This document shows, piece after piece, positions 8,707 through 17,581 of a stretch of 64,000 bases of DNA. Position numbers and translations under genes: made by a program. The notes beneath the pieces are model-generated. The model did not search any database. It was not told the DNA's origin and saw only the letters and a program-made list of their open reading frames with translations. Origin of the DNA: Hyphomicrobiales bacterium (GTDB taxonomy: Bacteria; Pseudomonadota; Alphaproteobacteria; Rhizobiales; Rhizobiaceae); the NCBI GenBank assembly GCA_900467185.1, contig UBPA01000003.1:744001-808000 (forward strand). Direction: 5' to 3'. Position 1 is the stretch's first letter. The number at the start of each line of letters is the position of its first letter.

Positions 8707-9878
8707 GCGGCTCCTGCTCGTCTCCATTCGTCCAAGACCTCGCTGTCATCGTCCAAAGATCGCTCCCGGGCAAGGTCCCTGAAAGCATCGGGCGACAGCA
8801 GCCGGGACAGCGCCCAGACGGCCATGCCGCGCACCACCGGTGCGGCATCCGCGAGGCGCGCGCGGCACGGGGCGACCAGCGCGGCATCGCCGGAATTGCC
8901 GGCGGCAATCAGGCAGTTGCGCACGAAACGGTCGCGCCCGATGCGCTTGACCGGGGAACCGGAGAACAGCGCGCGGAAACCGGCATCGTCCAGCGCGAGG
9001 AGAAGGGCGAGCGAGGGCGCCGCCAGATCGGCGCGGGCTTTCAGCTTCATCTCGCTCGCGACGGCCGCGAACTTGTTCCAGGGACAGGCCGAAAGACAGT
9101 CGTCGCAGCCATAGATGCGGTTGCCGATGGCCGGGCGCAGCGCGGGATCGATCGGCCCCTTGTGCTCGATCGTCAGATAAGAGATGCAGCGGCGCGCATC
9201 GATCTTGTAGGGCGCGGGGAAGGCATCCGTCGGGCACGCATCGAGGCAGGCGCGACAGGAGCCGCAGTGATCGCGCTCGGGCGCGTCGATCTCCAGTTCC
9301 TCCGTCGTGAACAGGCTGCCGAGAAACAGCCACGAGCCGAAGCTTCGGCTGACGAGATTGGTGTGCTTGCCCTGCCAGCCCAGGCCCGCCTGCTCGGCCA
9401 GCGGCTTTTCCATGATCGGCGCGGTATCCACGAACACCTTGACGTCGGCGCCGGCCCGCGCAGCAAAGCGCGTCGCGACCTCCTTCAGGCGCCCCTTGAT
9501 GACATCGTGATAGTCGCGGTTCTGGGCATAGACGGAGATCGCGCCGCGATCCTTCAGGTCGAGCACGGCGCGGGGGTCGTGGTCCGGCCCGTAATTCATG
9601 CCGAACATGACGACGGAGCGGACCTCGCTCCAGAGCGTGCGCGGGTCGCCGCGCCGCTCTGCGGTCTCGGCCATCCAGTCCATGGTGCCGTGATAGTCGT
9701 GTTCCAGAAAATCAGCGAGGCGGGCTGGCGCATCCGGGATCGTGTCGGGCGTCGTGACGCGACAGAGGTCGAAGCCCTTGTCGCGCGCTTCGGCCTTCAG
9801 GAAGGCCGTGAGGCTCGCGCGGCGGCGCAGGGTCGCGCCGTCCGCGCGGCCTTGCGGATCAGAAGTCGAGGTCCGCAT
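8703..9878 (-). CDS. queG: Epoxyqueuosine reductase QueG
   Basis: This enzyme reduces epoxyqueuosine to queuosine in tRNA, using cobalamin and two 4Fe-4S clusters. The 391-residue protein shows the N-terminal cobalamin-binding region with the conserved Asp ([22 protein letters not shown], Asp at about residue 151). The ferredoxin-like clusters are [12 protein letters not shown] (Cys 205, 208, 211, 215) and [13 protein letters not shown] (258, 261, 265) with Cys231. A HEAT-like C-terminal region follows. It overlaps the upstream GST gene by 20 bases and the downstream epimerase by four, so the three are probably one transcript. Confidence 0.96.
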   Translation of the reverse strand: MRTSTSDPQGRADGATLRRRASLTAFLKAEARDKGFDLCRVTTPDTIPDAPARLADFLEHDYHGTMDWMAETAERRGDPRTLWSEVRSVVMFGMNYGPDHDPRAVLDLKDRGAISVYAQNRDYHDVIKGRLKEVATRFAARAGADVKVFVDTAPIMEKPLAEQAGLGWQGKHTNLVSRSFGSWLFLGSLFTTEELEIDAPERDHCGSCRACLDACPTDAFPAPYKIDARRCISYLTIEHKGPIDPALRPAIGNRIYGCDDCLSACPWNKFAAVASEMKLKARADLAAPSLALLLALDDAGFRALFSGSPVKRIGRDRFVRNCLIAAGNSGDAALVAPCRARLADAAPVVRGMAVWALSRLLSPDAFRDLARERSLDDDSEVLDEWRRAGAA

Positions 9879-10551
9879 AATGCGATACCGGGGTCAGGCC
9901 GCGCACGCGCTCGGCCAGGAGCGGGCGGAAGGAGGGGCGCGACTTCAGGCGCTGGTACCAGTCCTTGGCGGCCGGCGCCTCCGTCCAGTCGATCTCGCCC
10001 ATATAGTCGAGCACGGAAAGGGCTGCCGCCGCCGCGAGATCGGCATAGGACAGCCGGTCGCCCGCCAGATAGGTGCGCGACCCCGCAAGCCAGGACAGAT
10101 ACTTCATGTGCTGGCGGATATTGGCGCGCGACAGGCGCAGCATCTTCGAATCCGGGGCGCCGCCACCCTGCTCCGCGGTCATCTGCAGCTTGAAGATCCG
10201 CTCGCGCACCAGCGGACGCGTCACGTCCGCCTCCATTTTCACGAGGAACCACTCGGTCAGGCGGCGGATTTCCGCGCGCTGGAACGGATCTTCCGCCAGA
10301 AGCCGGCGCTCGCGCTTCAGCACGCCGTTGGTCTCGTCGAGATACTCGGAAATGACCGAGGCGCCGCTGAGGGCGCGCATGCTATCATCCACATAGACCG
10401 GCAGCGTGCCCGCGGGATTGAGCGCCAGAAAATCGCGCCGCTTCTCCCAGGGCTGCTCTTCCGTCAGATCCGTCTGGTAGCCGTATTCCGACAGGATGAG
10501 CCGGACGAAACGGGACGCTGTGGACATGGGGTGATGATAGAGTGTGGGCAT
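9859..10551 (-). CDS. Glutathione S-transferase family protein
   Basis: The 230-residue protein has a thioredoxin-fold N-terminal half ([20 protein letters not shown], with [16 protein letters not shown] as the glutathione-binding loop carrying the cis-Pro). The all-helical C-terminal half contains [20 protein letters not shown], the conserved N-capping and hydrophobic staple of GSTs. The substrate is not predictable. It is the first gene of the GST – queG – epimerase group, and its stop lies 20 bases inside queG. It is divergent from uppP. Confidence 0.9.
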   Translation of the reverse strand: MPTLYHHPMSTASRFVRLILSEYGYQTDLTEEQPWEKRRDFLALNPAGTLPVYVDDSMRALSGASVISEYLDETNGVLKRERRLLAEDPFQRAEIRRLTEWFLVKMEADVTRPLVRERIFKLQMTAEQGGGAPDSKMLRLSRANIRQHMKYLSWLAGSRTYLAGDRLSYADLAAAAALSVLDYMGEIDWTEAPAAKDWYQRLKSRPSFRPLLAERVRGLTPVSHYADLDF

Positions 10552-10719
10552 CGATGCGTCTGTCTCGGAACAGGTTGTCTAGGTTGGATCGCGGGGCGCG
10601 GTTTCATCTGGCAATGGCAGAGAGAAGGCAGCTATAAGACAGCGCTCGTCGCAGCTATAGAAGCAAGCTTTCCCGAACTCAAGCGAATCGGCCCTCCCCC
10701 GGTTCGTAAACCCTTAAAC

Positions 10720-10735
10720 TCCTTTGCTTAAAGGA
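10720..10735 (+). promoter_or_regulatory. Small hairpin enclosing the uppP Shine-Dalgarno
   Basis: TCCTTT (10720–10725) and AAAGGA (10730–10735) form a perfect 6-bp stem with loop GCTT. AAAGGA is the only purine-rich candidate ribosome binding site before the uppP ATG at 10747, with an 11-base spacing. The hairpin could limit initiation. This is inference from sequence alone. Confidence 0.35.
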
Positions 10736-10746
10736 AACTTTACCTC

Positions 10747-11553
10747 ATGCCCGAACATTCGATCTTCAGTGCGCTCATTCTGGGCCTTATCGAAGGCCTG
10801 ACCGAGTTCATTCCCGTGTCCTCCACGGCGCATATCCTGCTGGCCGGCCATTTCCTGGGCTTCGAGTCGAAGGGAAAGACCTTCGAGATCATCATCCAGC
10901 TCGGTGCGATCCTTGCCATCCTCACCGTCTATTTCCAGCGGCTGTGGTCGATCCTCATCGCGCTGCCCAGCGATCCCCGGGCACGGCGCTTCGTGCTCCT
11001 CATCCTGCTCGCCTTCCTGCCGGCGGCGATCATCGGGTTCCTTGCCCATGACTTCATCAAGAACGTGCTGTTCGAGACGCCGAAGCTGATCTGCGTCATG
11101 CTGATCGTCGGCGGCATCATTCTCTACGCGATCGATCGCATGCCGATGACGCCGCGCTACCGTGACATGATGGACTATACGCCCGCCCTGGCGCTCAAAA
11201 TCGGCCTGTTCCAGTGCCTCGCCATGATCCCCGGCACGTCCCGCTCCGGCGCGACCATCGCCGGTTCGCTGCTCATGGGCACCGACAAGCGCTCGGCGGC
11301 GGAATTCTCCTTCTTCCTCGCCATTCCCACCATGCTGGGCGCGACGGTTCTCGATCTCTACAAGAACCGCAACGTGCTGGATTTCAACGATGCCTCGCTG
11401 ATCGCGGTCGGCTTCATCGCCGCCTTCGTCTCGGCGCTGCTCGTGGTGCGCTCGCTGCTCGCCTTCGTCTCCAGCCGCGGCTTCGCCCCGTTCGCCATCT
11501 GGCGCATCATCGTCGGCACGGTCGGCCTGATCGGCCTCACCGTTTTCGGCTGA
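10747..11553 (+). CDS. uppP: Undecaprenyl-diphosphatase UppP/BacA
   Basis: This integral membrane phosphatase converts undecaprenyl diphosphate to the monophosphate, recycling the lipid carrier of peptidoglycan and O-antigen synthesis. The 268-residue protein has the two family signatures: [17 protein letters not shown] near the N-terminus, with the catalytic Glu and Ser residues, and [17 protein letters not shown] in the second half. About eight hydrophobic helices are visible. It is monocistronic, divergent from the GST–queG group, and closed by a perfect 13-bp hairpin at 11568–11605. Confidence 0.97.
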   Translation: MPEHSIFSALILGLIEGLTEFIPVSSTAHILLAGHFLGFESKGKTFEIIIQLGAILAILTVYFQRLWSILIALPSDPRARRFVLLILLAFLPAAIIGFLAHDFIKNVLFETPKLICVMLIVGGIILYAIDRMPMTPRYRDMMDYTPALALKIGLFQCLAMIPGTSRSGATIAGSLLMGTDKRSAAEFSFFLAIPTMLGATVLDLYKNRNVLDFNDASLIAVGFIAAFVSALLVVRSLLAFVSSRGFAPFAIWRIIVGTVGLIGLTVFG

Positions 11554-11567
11554 CACTCGACAAGAAA

Positions 11568-11605
11568 AAACCGCATGCAGCCGGGTCACGGTCTGCATGC
11601 GGTTT
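11568..11605. terminator. Perfect 13-bp bidirectional terminator
   Basis: AAACCGCATGCAG (11568–11580) and CTGCATGCGGTTT (11593–11605) are perfectly complementary around a 12-base loop. On the minus strand the stem runs into TTTTTTCTTG, so it is a strong terminator for the small gene at 11677–11841. On the plus strand it can close uppP, with only a TTT tract. Confidence 0.85.
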
Positions 11606-11676
11606 CCTGGCCCCCGCCATAGCTTTGCGAAATTCGTGTCGGCAGCCGATCGAATATCACGGCTGCGACGACGACA

Positions 11677-11841
11677 TCAGCGACCGGAAACGAGACCGAT
11701 CGACGAGGTCGTGCAAGGATCGACGCCATAAGCCGGCGCACAGTTATCGTGGCTGCCTGCCACGGTCTTCGGCGCGGCGAACGAGCCTGCAACGATGACC
11801 AATGCCGCGCACGCAAAGAAGATTGCGATCGACTTACCCAT
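11677..11841 (-). CDS. Small secreted protein of unknown function (54 aa)
   Basis: The frame reads ATG at 11841 to TGA at 11679–11677. It begins MGKSIAIFFACAALVIVAGS, a typical signal peptide, and cleavage near SFAA would leave about 30 residues with two cysteines (DNCAPAYGVDPCTTSS) that could form a disulfide. A GGCTAGAGAG purine-rich stretch precedes the start, and a perfect terminator follows 72 bases after the stop. These flanking signals make it a real gene despite its size. I do not recognise the family. Confidence 0.65.
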   Translation of the reverse strand: MGKSIAIFFACAALVIVAGSFAAPKTVAGSHDNCAPAYGVDPCTTSSIGLVSGR

Positions 11842-12024
11842 TTACTCTCTAGCCTTTCGAGATGTCGGAATGGCGTGCCCTGACCCTGACAAAGGCACGC
11901 GGCTGCTGTCTATGCTCCAGCACCGGCACAAGCAATAACGCAACATGTTGAATCGCCGGTAAAGGCCGACGGCAAATGCGCAGTGCGGCAGAACTGCAAC
12001 GCCGCTGCGTCCGGACAAACGAAA

Positions 12025-12047
12025 GCCGCCGGTGGCAAGCCGGCGGC
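12025..12047 (-). terminator. GC-rich hairpin after the NDUFA9-like gene
   Basis: GCCGCCGG (12025–12032) pairs with CCGGCGGC (12040–12047) across a 7-base loop. On the minus strand the stem is followed by TTTCGTTTG. It lies about 30 bases beyond the stop of the gene at 12076–13056. Confidence 0.6.
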
Positions 12048-12075
12048 GGGTTCGTTCGGTCGCTCGTCCGTGAGC

Positions 12076-13056
12076 TCAGGCCGCCTTGCCGGAGCGCGTG
12101 TACTGACCCTGCGGCCGGTAGCGGACGAGGTAGCTCGGGATGATCGCCTCGACCAGCGTCGGCTCGATACCGAAGGCCTTGAAGGTGCGTCCCTCGGCTT
12201 CGGCTGCCGGCGAGACGACGTTGTCGCTCTTGAGCAGCGTCACCTGATCCGACGTCAGCGGAGGCGCGATGAGGGGCACCAGGGAGGCGATGCTGCCGAT
12301 CAGCGACGCGGCACCGAAGGGCAGCGTGACGAGCGCGCGCTTGCGGTCGATCGCCTTCAGCATGATTTCGAGACACTGGCGGAAGGTCAGCACTTCCGGA
12401 CCGCCGAGTTCGTAGATCCGGCCCTTCTCGACCTTGCCTTCGACCGCCTTGGCGACGGCTTCCGCGAGATCCGCGACATAGACCGGCTGGAACGCGGTCT
12501 TGCCGCCGCCAACCAGCGGCAGGGCCGGCGAGAAGCGCGACATCTGGGCGAACTTGTTGAAGAACCCGTCTTCCGGACCGAAGACGATCGAGGGGCGCAG
12601 GATGACGGCGGCCGGCTTGATATCCATCACCGCCTTCTCGGCCTTCGCCTTCGACTGGGCGTAGACGGATTCACTGCCGGCATCCGCACCGATCGCGGAG
12701 ATGTGGGTAAGCGATGCGCCAACGCTGCGGGCGGCCTCGGCCACGGCGCGCGCGCCAAAATCCTGCACGGCATCGAACGTGTTGCGACCAGCCTCGAACA
12801 GAATACCGACGCAATTGACCACGTGATCGCTGCCCTGAACGGCCGCATCGACCGACTGGCGATAGCGCAGGTTCGCCTGGACGAAGGAGATCTGGCCGAC
12901 ATTGCCGAGCGGCTGCAGGAAGCCCGCCAGATCCGGGCGGCGCACGGCGACCCGGATGCGGAAACCGCGCCGAGCAAGCGCGCGCACCACGTGCCTCCCG
13001 ACGAATCCCGATCCGCCGAAGACGGTGACGAGCGGGGGAAGATTGGACAGGGTCAT
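12076..13056 (-). CDS. Complex I NDUFA9 subunit family protein (atypical SDR)
   Basis: The 326-residue protein opens with the Rossmann loop LVTVFGGSGFVGRHVVRALA. It lacks the YxxxK active site, having VYAQSKAKAEKAV and VILRPSIVFGPEDGFFN instead, as in the atypical SDR_a5 group related to mitochondrial NDUFA9. In alphaproteobacteria these proteins bind NADPH and are presumed to associate with NADH dehydrogenase or act in quinone metabolism. No complex I genes are nearby. It is monocistronic and followed by a hairpin. Confidence 0.9.
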   Translation of the reverse strand: MTLSNLPPLVTVFGGSGFVGRHVVRALARRGFRIRVAVRRPDLAGFLQPLGNVGQISFVQANLRYRQSVDAAVQGSDHVVNCVGILFEAGRNTFDAVQDFGARAVAEAARSVGASLTHISAIGADAGSESVYAQSKAKAEKAVMDIKPAAVILRPSIVFGPEDGFFNKFAQMSRFSPALPLVGGGKTAFQPVYVADLAEAVAKAVEGKVEKGRIYELGGPEVLTFRQCLEIMLKAIDRKRALVTLPFGAASLIGSIASLVPLIAPPLTSDQVTLLKSDNVVSPAAEAEGRTFKAFGIEPTLVEAIIPSYLVRYRPQGQYTRSGKAA

Positions 13057-13167
13057 GGAACGGCGCTCCGGTGTTTTTCAGGCAGGATCAGACATGCGAT
13101 ATAGCTTACCTCGCCTCCTACGGGAAGGTATCCTGCGGCGCAACAGGCCGCAGACGGGAAGCACGGC

Positions 13168-13455
13168 TCAGACGCCTTCGACCACCAGCATGTCAGCATC
13201 GGCGACCTCCTGACGGATGGCTGCCGCGATCTGGTATTCCGGCGAATTGTAGCAGGCGACGGCGGCTTCCATCGACGGGAACTCGATGATCACGTTGCGC
13301 GCGCGGATATCGCCTTCGAGCTTTTCCACCGCTCCGCCGCGCGCGAGGAAGACGGCGCCATACGCTTCGAAGGCGGGCTTGGCCGCCGAAACGTAATCCT
13401 TGTAGCGTTCGGCATCGCGGACATCCACGCGGGCGATCCAGTATCCCTTGGCCAT
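13168..13455 (-). CDS. DUF1330 domain protein
   Basis: Starting at MAKGYWIARVDVRDAERYKD gives 95 residues, the usual size of DUF1330, a dimeric alpha/beta ferredoxin-like fold. Characteristic segments are YVSAAKPAFEAYGAVFLARGG and NVIIEFPSMEAAVACYNSPEYQ. The ATG at 13455 has GAAGGAGAG upstream. The function of the family is unknown. It lies 37 bases downstream of pyrF on the same strand and is probably cotranscribed. Confidence 0.92.
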   Translation of the reverse strand: MAKGYWIARVDVRDAERYKDYVSAAKPAFEAYGAVFLARGGAVEKLEGDIRARNVIIEFPSMEAAVACYNSPEYQIAAAIRQEVADADMLVVEGV

Positions 13456-13492
13456 CGCACTCTCCTTCTTCACGCGTTCGGTGTTGAAACGG

Positions 13493-14206
13493 TCAGTCGC
13501 TGCTGGGCCAACTCGCCCGGCGCATATCGTCGAGAATGGCGCGCGTTGCAGCCCGCGGGTCGTCCGCCTTGACGATCGGCCGCCCGACGACGAGGTGGCT
13601 CGCACCGGCCGAGATGGCATCGAACGGGGTCATCACCCGCTTCTGGTCGCCCTTGTCGGCCCCGGCCGGGCGAATGCCGGGCGTGACCACGGCGAGATCC
13701 GGACCGACGACCTCGCGGACGATCGCAGCCTCTTCGGCCGAACAGACGATTCCGCCCATTCCGGCGTGGCGAGCCTGCGCGGCCCGGCGCAGCACAAGCG
13801 CGCGGGGGTCGTCGGCATAACCGGCGGCCGCGAGATCGTCCGCGTCCATCGAGGTCAGCACGGTCACGCCGAGCAGGCAGAGGCCGGAACCCTTCGCCGC
13901 CTCGACGGCCGCCGCCATGGCTTTGGGATAGGCGTGCAGCGTCAGCATGGTCATGCCCATGCGCGCGATATTTTCCACACCCTTGGCGACGGTATTGTCG
14001 ATATCGAGAAGCTTCATGTCGAGGAAGATCTTCTTGCCCGACGCGGCGAGGTCTCGTGCAAAGTCGAGACCGCCGGCAAAGACCAGCTGGTAGCCGATCT
14101 TGTAGAACTGGCCGTCGTCGCCGATCGCATCGACGATGCCTTGCGCCTCGGCGATTGTGGGAACGTCGAGACCGATGATCAACCTGTCGCGCGCTGCCTC
14201 AGCCAT
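13493..14206 (-). CDS. pyrF: Orotidine 5'-phosphate decarboxylase
   Basis: This catalyses OMP to UMP, the last step of de novo pyrimidine synthesis. Starting at [17 protein letters not shown] gives 237 residues. The TIM-barrel catalytic motif is [18 protein letters not shown], with the Asp-Lys-Asp-Asp charge network. The phosphate-binding end is [17 protein letters not shown] and [16 protein letters not shown]. The start codon lies 8 bases inside the preceding phosphatase gene, so translation is coupled. It is part of a minus-strand group pmtA – phosphatase – pyrF – DUF1330. Confidence 0.96.
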   Translation of the reverse strand: MAEAARDRLIIGLDVPTIAEAQGIVDAIGDDGQFYKIGYQLVFAGGLDFARDLAASGKKIFLDMKLLDIDNTVAKGVENIARMGMTMLTLHAYPKAMAAAVEAAKGSGLCLLGVTVLTSMDADDLAAAGYADDPRALVLRRAAQARHAGMGGIVCSAEEAAIVREVVGPDLAVVTPGIRPAGADKGDQKRVMTPFDAISAGASHLVVGRPIVKADDPRAATRAILDDMRRASWPSSD

Positions 14207-14792
14207 CCGTCCACCCCTGCCAGTCCTCGATGCGGGTCCACTGGCACACCGGGCGCCCGCGGGCAAGGGGAAAAGCGAAGAGGTTGCCGCCGCCCGGACC
14301 CTGGTCGTGCGCCCGCGAAATGGGAATGCCGGAGAGATGACAATACAGCAAGGTGCCGACGCCGCCATGGCCGATGATGGCGATCGGAATCGACGGATCA
14401 TGCGCAGCGAGCAGAGCCGTGACCACGCGAACGATGCGAGCCTGCGCATCTTGCGCCGTCTCCCAGCCGCGGAAGCTCACGGCCGGGTCGGCGAAAAAAC
14501 GGTCCGCGGCCGCCTCGAACTCTGCCGGCGGCAGGAAGCCTGTCGCCGAACGGTCGTTCTCGCCGCTGTCCTCCAGAGCATCGACGGATGATCCCGACGC
14601 CTCGGCGAGAAGGCCTGCGGTCTCCAGCGCCTTGGTCTCGTCGGAGGAGACGATGCGGCAGAGGCGGCGCGCCCAGCCGGAGGCGGCTGCGATCCGGGCG
14701 CGCTCACGGCCCTTCTCGGAAAGCCCCCAGCGCGGGATCGGCACGTCCGGATCGATCGCGACCTCGGGGTGGCTGATATAGAGACCGAACAT
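14199..14792 (-). CDS. Histidine phosphatase family protein
   Basis: The 197-residue protein belongs to the phosphoglycerate-mutase-like superfamily. The N-terminal phosphohistidine site reads [10 protein letters not shown], keeping the His but with Ser in place of the usual Arg of [17 protein letters not shown] supplies the second catalytic His. [11 protein letters not shown] and [11 protein letters not shown] are the usual phosphate-pocket segments. The substrate is unknown. It sits six bases after pmtA and overlaps pyrF by eight bases. Confidence 0.88.
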   Translation of the reverse strand: MFGLYISHPEVAIDPDVPIPRWGLSEKGRERARIAAASGWARRLCRIVSSDETKALETAGLLAEASGSSVDALEDSGENDRSATGFLPPAEFEAAADRFFADPAVSFRGWETAQDAQARIVRVVTALLAAHDPSIPIAIIGHGGVGTLLYCHLSGIPISRAHDQGPGGGNLFAFPLARGRPVCQWTRIEDWQGWTDG

Positions 14793-14798
14793 GAGGCC

Positions 14799-15395
14799 TC
14801 AGTGCGTCTTGCGATAGATCCAGAGGCGCGCCGGCGGAATGTTGCGCATGATGAAGTCGAGCTGTTCCGTGCGGAACCGGTCCGGCATGTTGGCGACCGG
14901 CGAGCGCGGGCCGTAGGAAATCTGCACCACCGGACGGCCGACGGGCACCCGCGTCAGCAGATCCTCGATCAGCGCGACGCGTTGCTGCATCGGGATGGTG
15001 AGGAGCGGCACGGCGCAGATGACGCAATCGAACTGATCGTTGGAGCGGCGGCCGAGCGTCGTTCCCAGATTGAAGGCATCGCCGTTGATGAACTCCACCG
15101 TGGGAAAGCGCTTCAGGAGCTGATTGTAGAAATCGCTCGAATACTCGACCGAAACCAGCTGCTCGGGTGCCACGCCGTGATCGAGGATCGCCTTGGTGAT
15201 GACGCCCGTTCCGGGCCCGAGTTCGAGGACCGGAAGACCGGAACCCGTATCGATGACGCTCGCCATCCGCCGTGCCGCAATCGACGAAGTCGGCGTGATC
15301 GCACCGACGGCCTTCATGTTGCTGCGCCAGCCCTTGAAGAACCGGATTTCCTCATCGAATTTCTTGCCGAAACGCTCTTTCAAACGCAAATTCAT
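14799..15395 (-). CDS. pmtA: Phosphatidylethanolamine N-methyltransferase, Sinorhizobium type
   Basis: This would methylate phosphatidylethanolamine stepwise to phosphatidylcholine with SAM, a pathway typical of rhizobia. ATG at 15395 is preceded by GGAG seven bases away. A GTG four codons upstream is less likely. The 198-residue length matches the family. The start MNLRLKERFGKKFDEEIRFF and the SAM loop VLELGPGTGVITKAIL fit the soluble PmtA of Sinorhizobium meliloti as I remember it, as does VVQISYGPRSPVA near the C-terminus. A generic class I methyltransferase is the fallback call. Confidence 0.85.
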   Translation of the reverse strand: MNLRLKERFGKKFDEEIRFFKGWRSNMKAVGAITPTSSIAARRMASVIDTGSGLPVLELGPGTGVITKAILDHGVAPEQLVSVEYSSDFYNQLLKRFPTVEFINGDAFNLGTTLGRRSNDQFDCVICAVPLLTIPMQQRVALIEDLLTRVPVGRPVVQISYGPRSPVANMPDRFRTEQLDFIMRNIPPARLWIYRKTH

Positions 15396-15727
15396 ACTCG
15401 TCTCCACTGCGACTCGCTGCTTGAGCGTTTGCTGTCATACCGCATTCAAAAACCCTAGGCGACAAAAACCGTTCTCTTTGCGTCATTTCGTTGATCTTTG
15501 CACTGCAGAAGCCTTGCGCCGATCCGAGGTCAGGCGACCAGTGTCCAGAAGATGTGCAGGCCCTTGCTGGCGACGCCCTTCGGCGTTATTCTCGCTTCAA
15601 GGCTGCGCCCACGCCTCCTCCCTCCATCGGGAAGCATGACACATGCAGGGTTTTGAGATCGCCGAGCCATCTGTTCGAGCATCGCATGAGGAGGGATTGC
15701 GTATTTGCTCGGAATGGAGGTTCCCCG
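15396..15727. other. Divergent intergenic region with an isolated CCTCCTCCC
   Basis: This 332-base region separates pmtA (minus) from the DnaB-like gene (plus) and should hold both promoters. It contains a short stem GACGCC/GGCGTT around 15572–15587 followed by TATT. An exact CCTCCTCCC lies on the plus strand at 15614–15622, the same 9-mer found in the loops of the RNA at 57781–57937, but here I cannot draw a good hairpin around it. No convincing small gene was found. Confidence 0.4.
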
Positions 15728-16441
15728 ATGAAACTTTCGATGCCGATTCATTCGTTGAAAAGTCGCGCAAAAAACCTGGCGCGCCACGAGGATATTGCGC
15801 TGCATACAGCCCTCGACACGATTGCGCGTGAGGAGGGATTTCAAAGATGGAGCCTGCTCTCCGCTCGAATCGGCGCAAGCGGACCGGCCAGCAAAATACT
15901 GCCCGCCCTACGCGATGGCGATCTGCTTCTTCTCGGGGCTCGGCCCGGACAAGGCAAAACGAGCCTCGGACTTCAGCTCCTGCTCGAAGCATCCAAAGTT
16001 GACCGCAGAAGCGTGTTCTTTACGCTCGAATATACGGCTGGGGAAACCCGCGAACGCCTCGCATCTCTTCAAGCTCACGAGCCACAACCCCGGCAGGATG
16101 TTGACGTGGTGGCTTCGGACGACATCTGTGCCGATTTCATCATAGGTCATTTGAAAAACGCGGCATGCGGAACGATCGCTGTTATCGACTACCTTCAGAT
16201 CCTCGATCAGAACCGCAAAGCGCCCGATATCTCGACACAGATGCGTCTCTTGCAATCCTTTGCACGTGGCGCCGGGGTCACTTTGGCCTTCATCTCCCAG
16301 ATCGCCCGTTCTTACGATCCGAAGCTTAAGACCCTGCCGGACATGCGGGATATCCGCTTGCCGAATCCCTTCGATACCGGCGTCTTTTCCAAGACCTGCT
16401 TCCTTCACGGGGGACATGGGCTTTTCGGAGACAACATTTAG
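15728..16441 (+). CDS. DnaB/RecA-like ATPase, short
   Basis: Starting at MKLSMPIHSLKSRAKNLA (ATG at 15728, GGAGG just upstream) gives 237 residues. The Walker A motif is LLGARPGQGKTSLGLQLLL and Walker B is IAVIDYLQILDQ, as in the C-terminal helicase domain of DnaB. FFTLEYTAGETRERL and LAFISQIARSYDP are also helicase-like. It has no primase-binding N-terminal domain, so it is not the replicative helicase. Similar short 'DNA helicase' proteins occur in rhizobial genomes, perhaps from phage ancestors. The role is unknown. Confidence 0.75.
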   Translation: MKLSMPIHSLKSRAKNLARHEDIALHTALDTIAREEGFQRWSLLSARIGASGPASKILPALRDGDLLLLGARPGQGKTSLGLQLLLEASKVDRRSVFFTLEYTAGETRERLASLQAHEPQPRQDVDVVASDDICADFIIGHLKNAACGTIAVIDYLQILDQNRKAPDISTQMRLLQSFARGAGVTLAFISQIARSYDPKLKTLPDMRDIRLPNPFDTGVFSKTCFLHGGHGLFGDNI

Positions 16442-16621
16442 GGGAGCCTCCGGACTGCTCCGCCAAAAGGCACCGCGGGGCAGTCCGGCCTCCCAGGTGA
16501 CAAAGCCGTTCTCCTGCGTCATTTCATGACTGGTTCTAAAATGCCGGCTTTCTGGATAATCCGGCTGGGAGAAGATCCATGTCATCATGTAGACTCTCAC
16601 TCGAAACAACTGAGGCTGCAA

Positions 16622-17533
16622 ATGAACGCCATTCCGTCCTTCCTCGGCTTCCCGTCGGGCCTTCCCGAAGGCATCGAGCCCGTCGCCGCCGTCTTCGGTG
16701 CCGCATATGGAAGCACCTATACATGCAAGGATAGCAGCGGCTACGCGCTGGCCGCGGACGCCATTCGGGCCGCGAGCCAGGAGGACGCCGGACTGATCGA
16801 TCATTGGGATTTCGATCTCGGCGGCCCGCTGTTCGATGCCGGCACGCCCTGCTGTCTCGATCGCGGAAACGTGCCGACCCGGATGGAGGACAATGCGGGC
16901 AACCGAGCACGTATCGAGGCGACGACACGGGAGGTCCTCGCAACGGGTGCCGCACCGGTCCTTCTGGGTGGCGACGATTCCGTCGTGACCCCGTTCCTCG
17001 CGGGCTTCGGCGACGCGGGGCCGATCTGGATCGTCCAGATCGACGCGCATATCGACTGGCGAGACGCGCTGCACGGCGAGCGATACGGCTATTCGAGCCC
17101 CATGCGGCGGGCGAGCGAAATGCCCCATGTCGCCGGCATCGTTCAGGTGGGCATGCGCGGTATCGGCAGTGCGCGCCGTGCCGAGGTCGAGGATGCGGCG
17201 CGCTTCGGCAGCCATCTCGTTACCGCGCGGCAGGTTCATGCCGAGGGCGTTGCGGCCGCCCTTCGACATATTCCGGAGGGCGCAAGAGTCGTCATGACGG
17301 TGGATTGCGACGGGCTCGACCCGTGCATGATGCCGGGCGTGGCTGCGCCGTCGCCGGGCGGGCTCACCTATACGCAGGTGATCGACACCATCGCCGGCGT
17401 CGGCACGCGTGGCAGGCTCGTCGGGTTCGATCTGGTCGAGCTTTTTCCGCCGGCCGACATTGGGGGCATCTCGGCGTTGACGGCGTCACGCCTGGTCGTC
17501 AACGCCATCGGCACGATCATCCGCCAGCGGTAA
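16622..17533 (+). CDS. Agmatinase/arginase (ureohydrolase) family protein
   Basis: The 303-residue protein starts at MNAIPSFLGFPSG behind GAGG. It has the ureohydrolase manganese motifs: VLLGGDDSVVTPF, VQIDAHIDWRD (DAHxD) and VMTVDCDGLDPCMMPG (DxDxxDP). The first motif is normally GGDHS, and here the metal-ligand His is replaced by Asp. Agmatinase would give putrescine and urea, but guanidinobutyrase or another guanidino substrate is equally possible. It stands alone, convergent with dnaN. Confidence 0.85.
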   Translation: MNAIPSFLGFPSGLPEGIEPVAAVFGAAYGSTYTCKDSSGYALAADAIRAASQEDAGLIDHWDFDLGGPLFDAGTPCCLDRGNVPTRMEDNAGNRARIEATTREVLATGAAPVLLGGDDSVVTPFLAGFGDAGPIWIVQIDAHIDWRDALHGERYGYSSPMRRASEMPHVAGIVQVGMRGIGSARRAEVEDAARFGSHLVTARQVHAEGVAAALRHIPEGARVVMTVDCDGLDPCMMPGVAAPSPGGLTYTQVIDTIAGVGTRGRLVGFDLVELFPPADIGGISALTASRLVVNAIGTIIRQR

Positions 17534-17581
17534 ACGCCCCGGCTTTCGATGGAGACCTCGGCCCGCAGCAACAGGTGTGGA

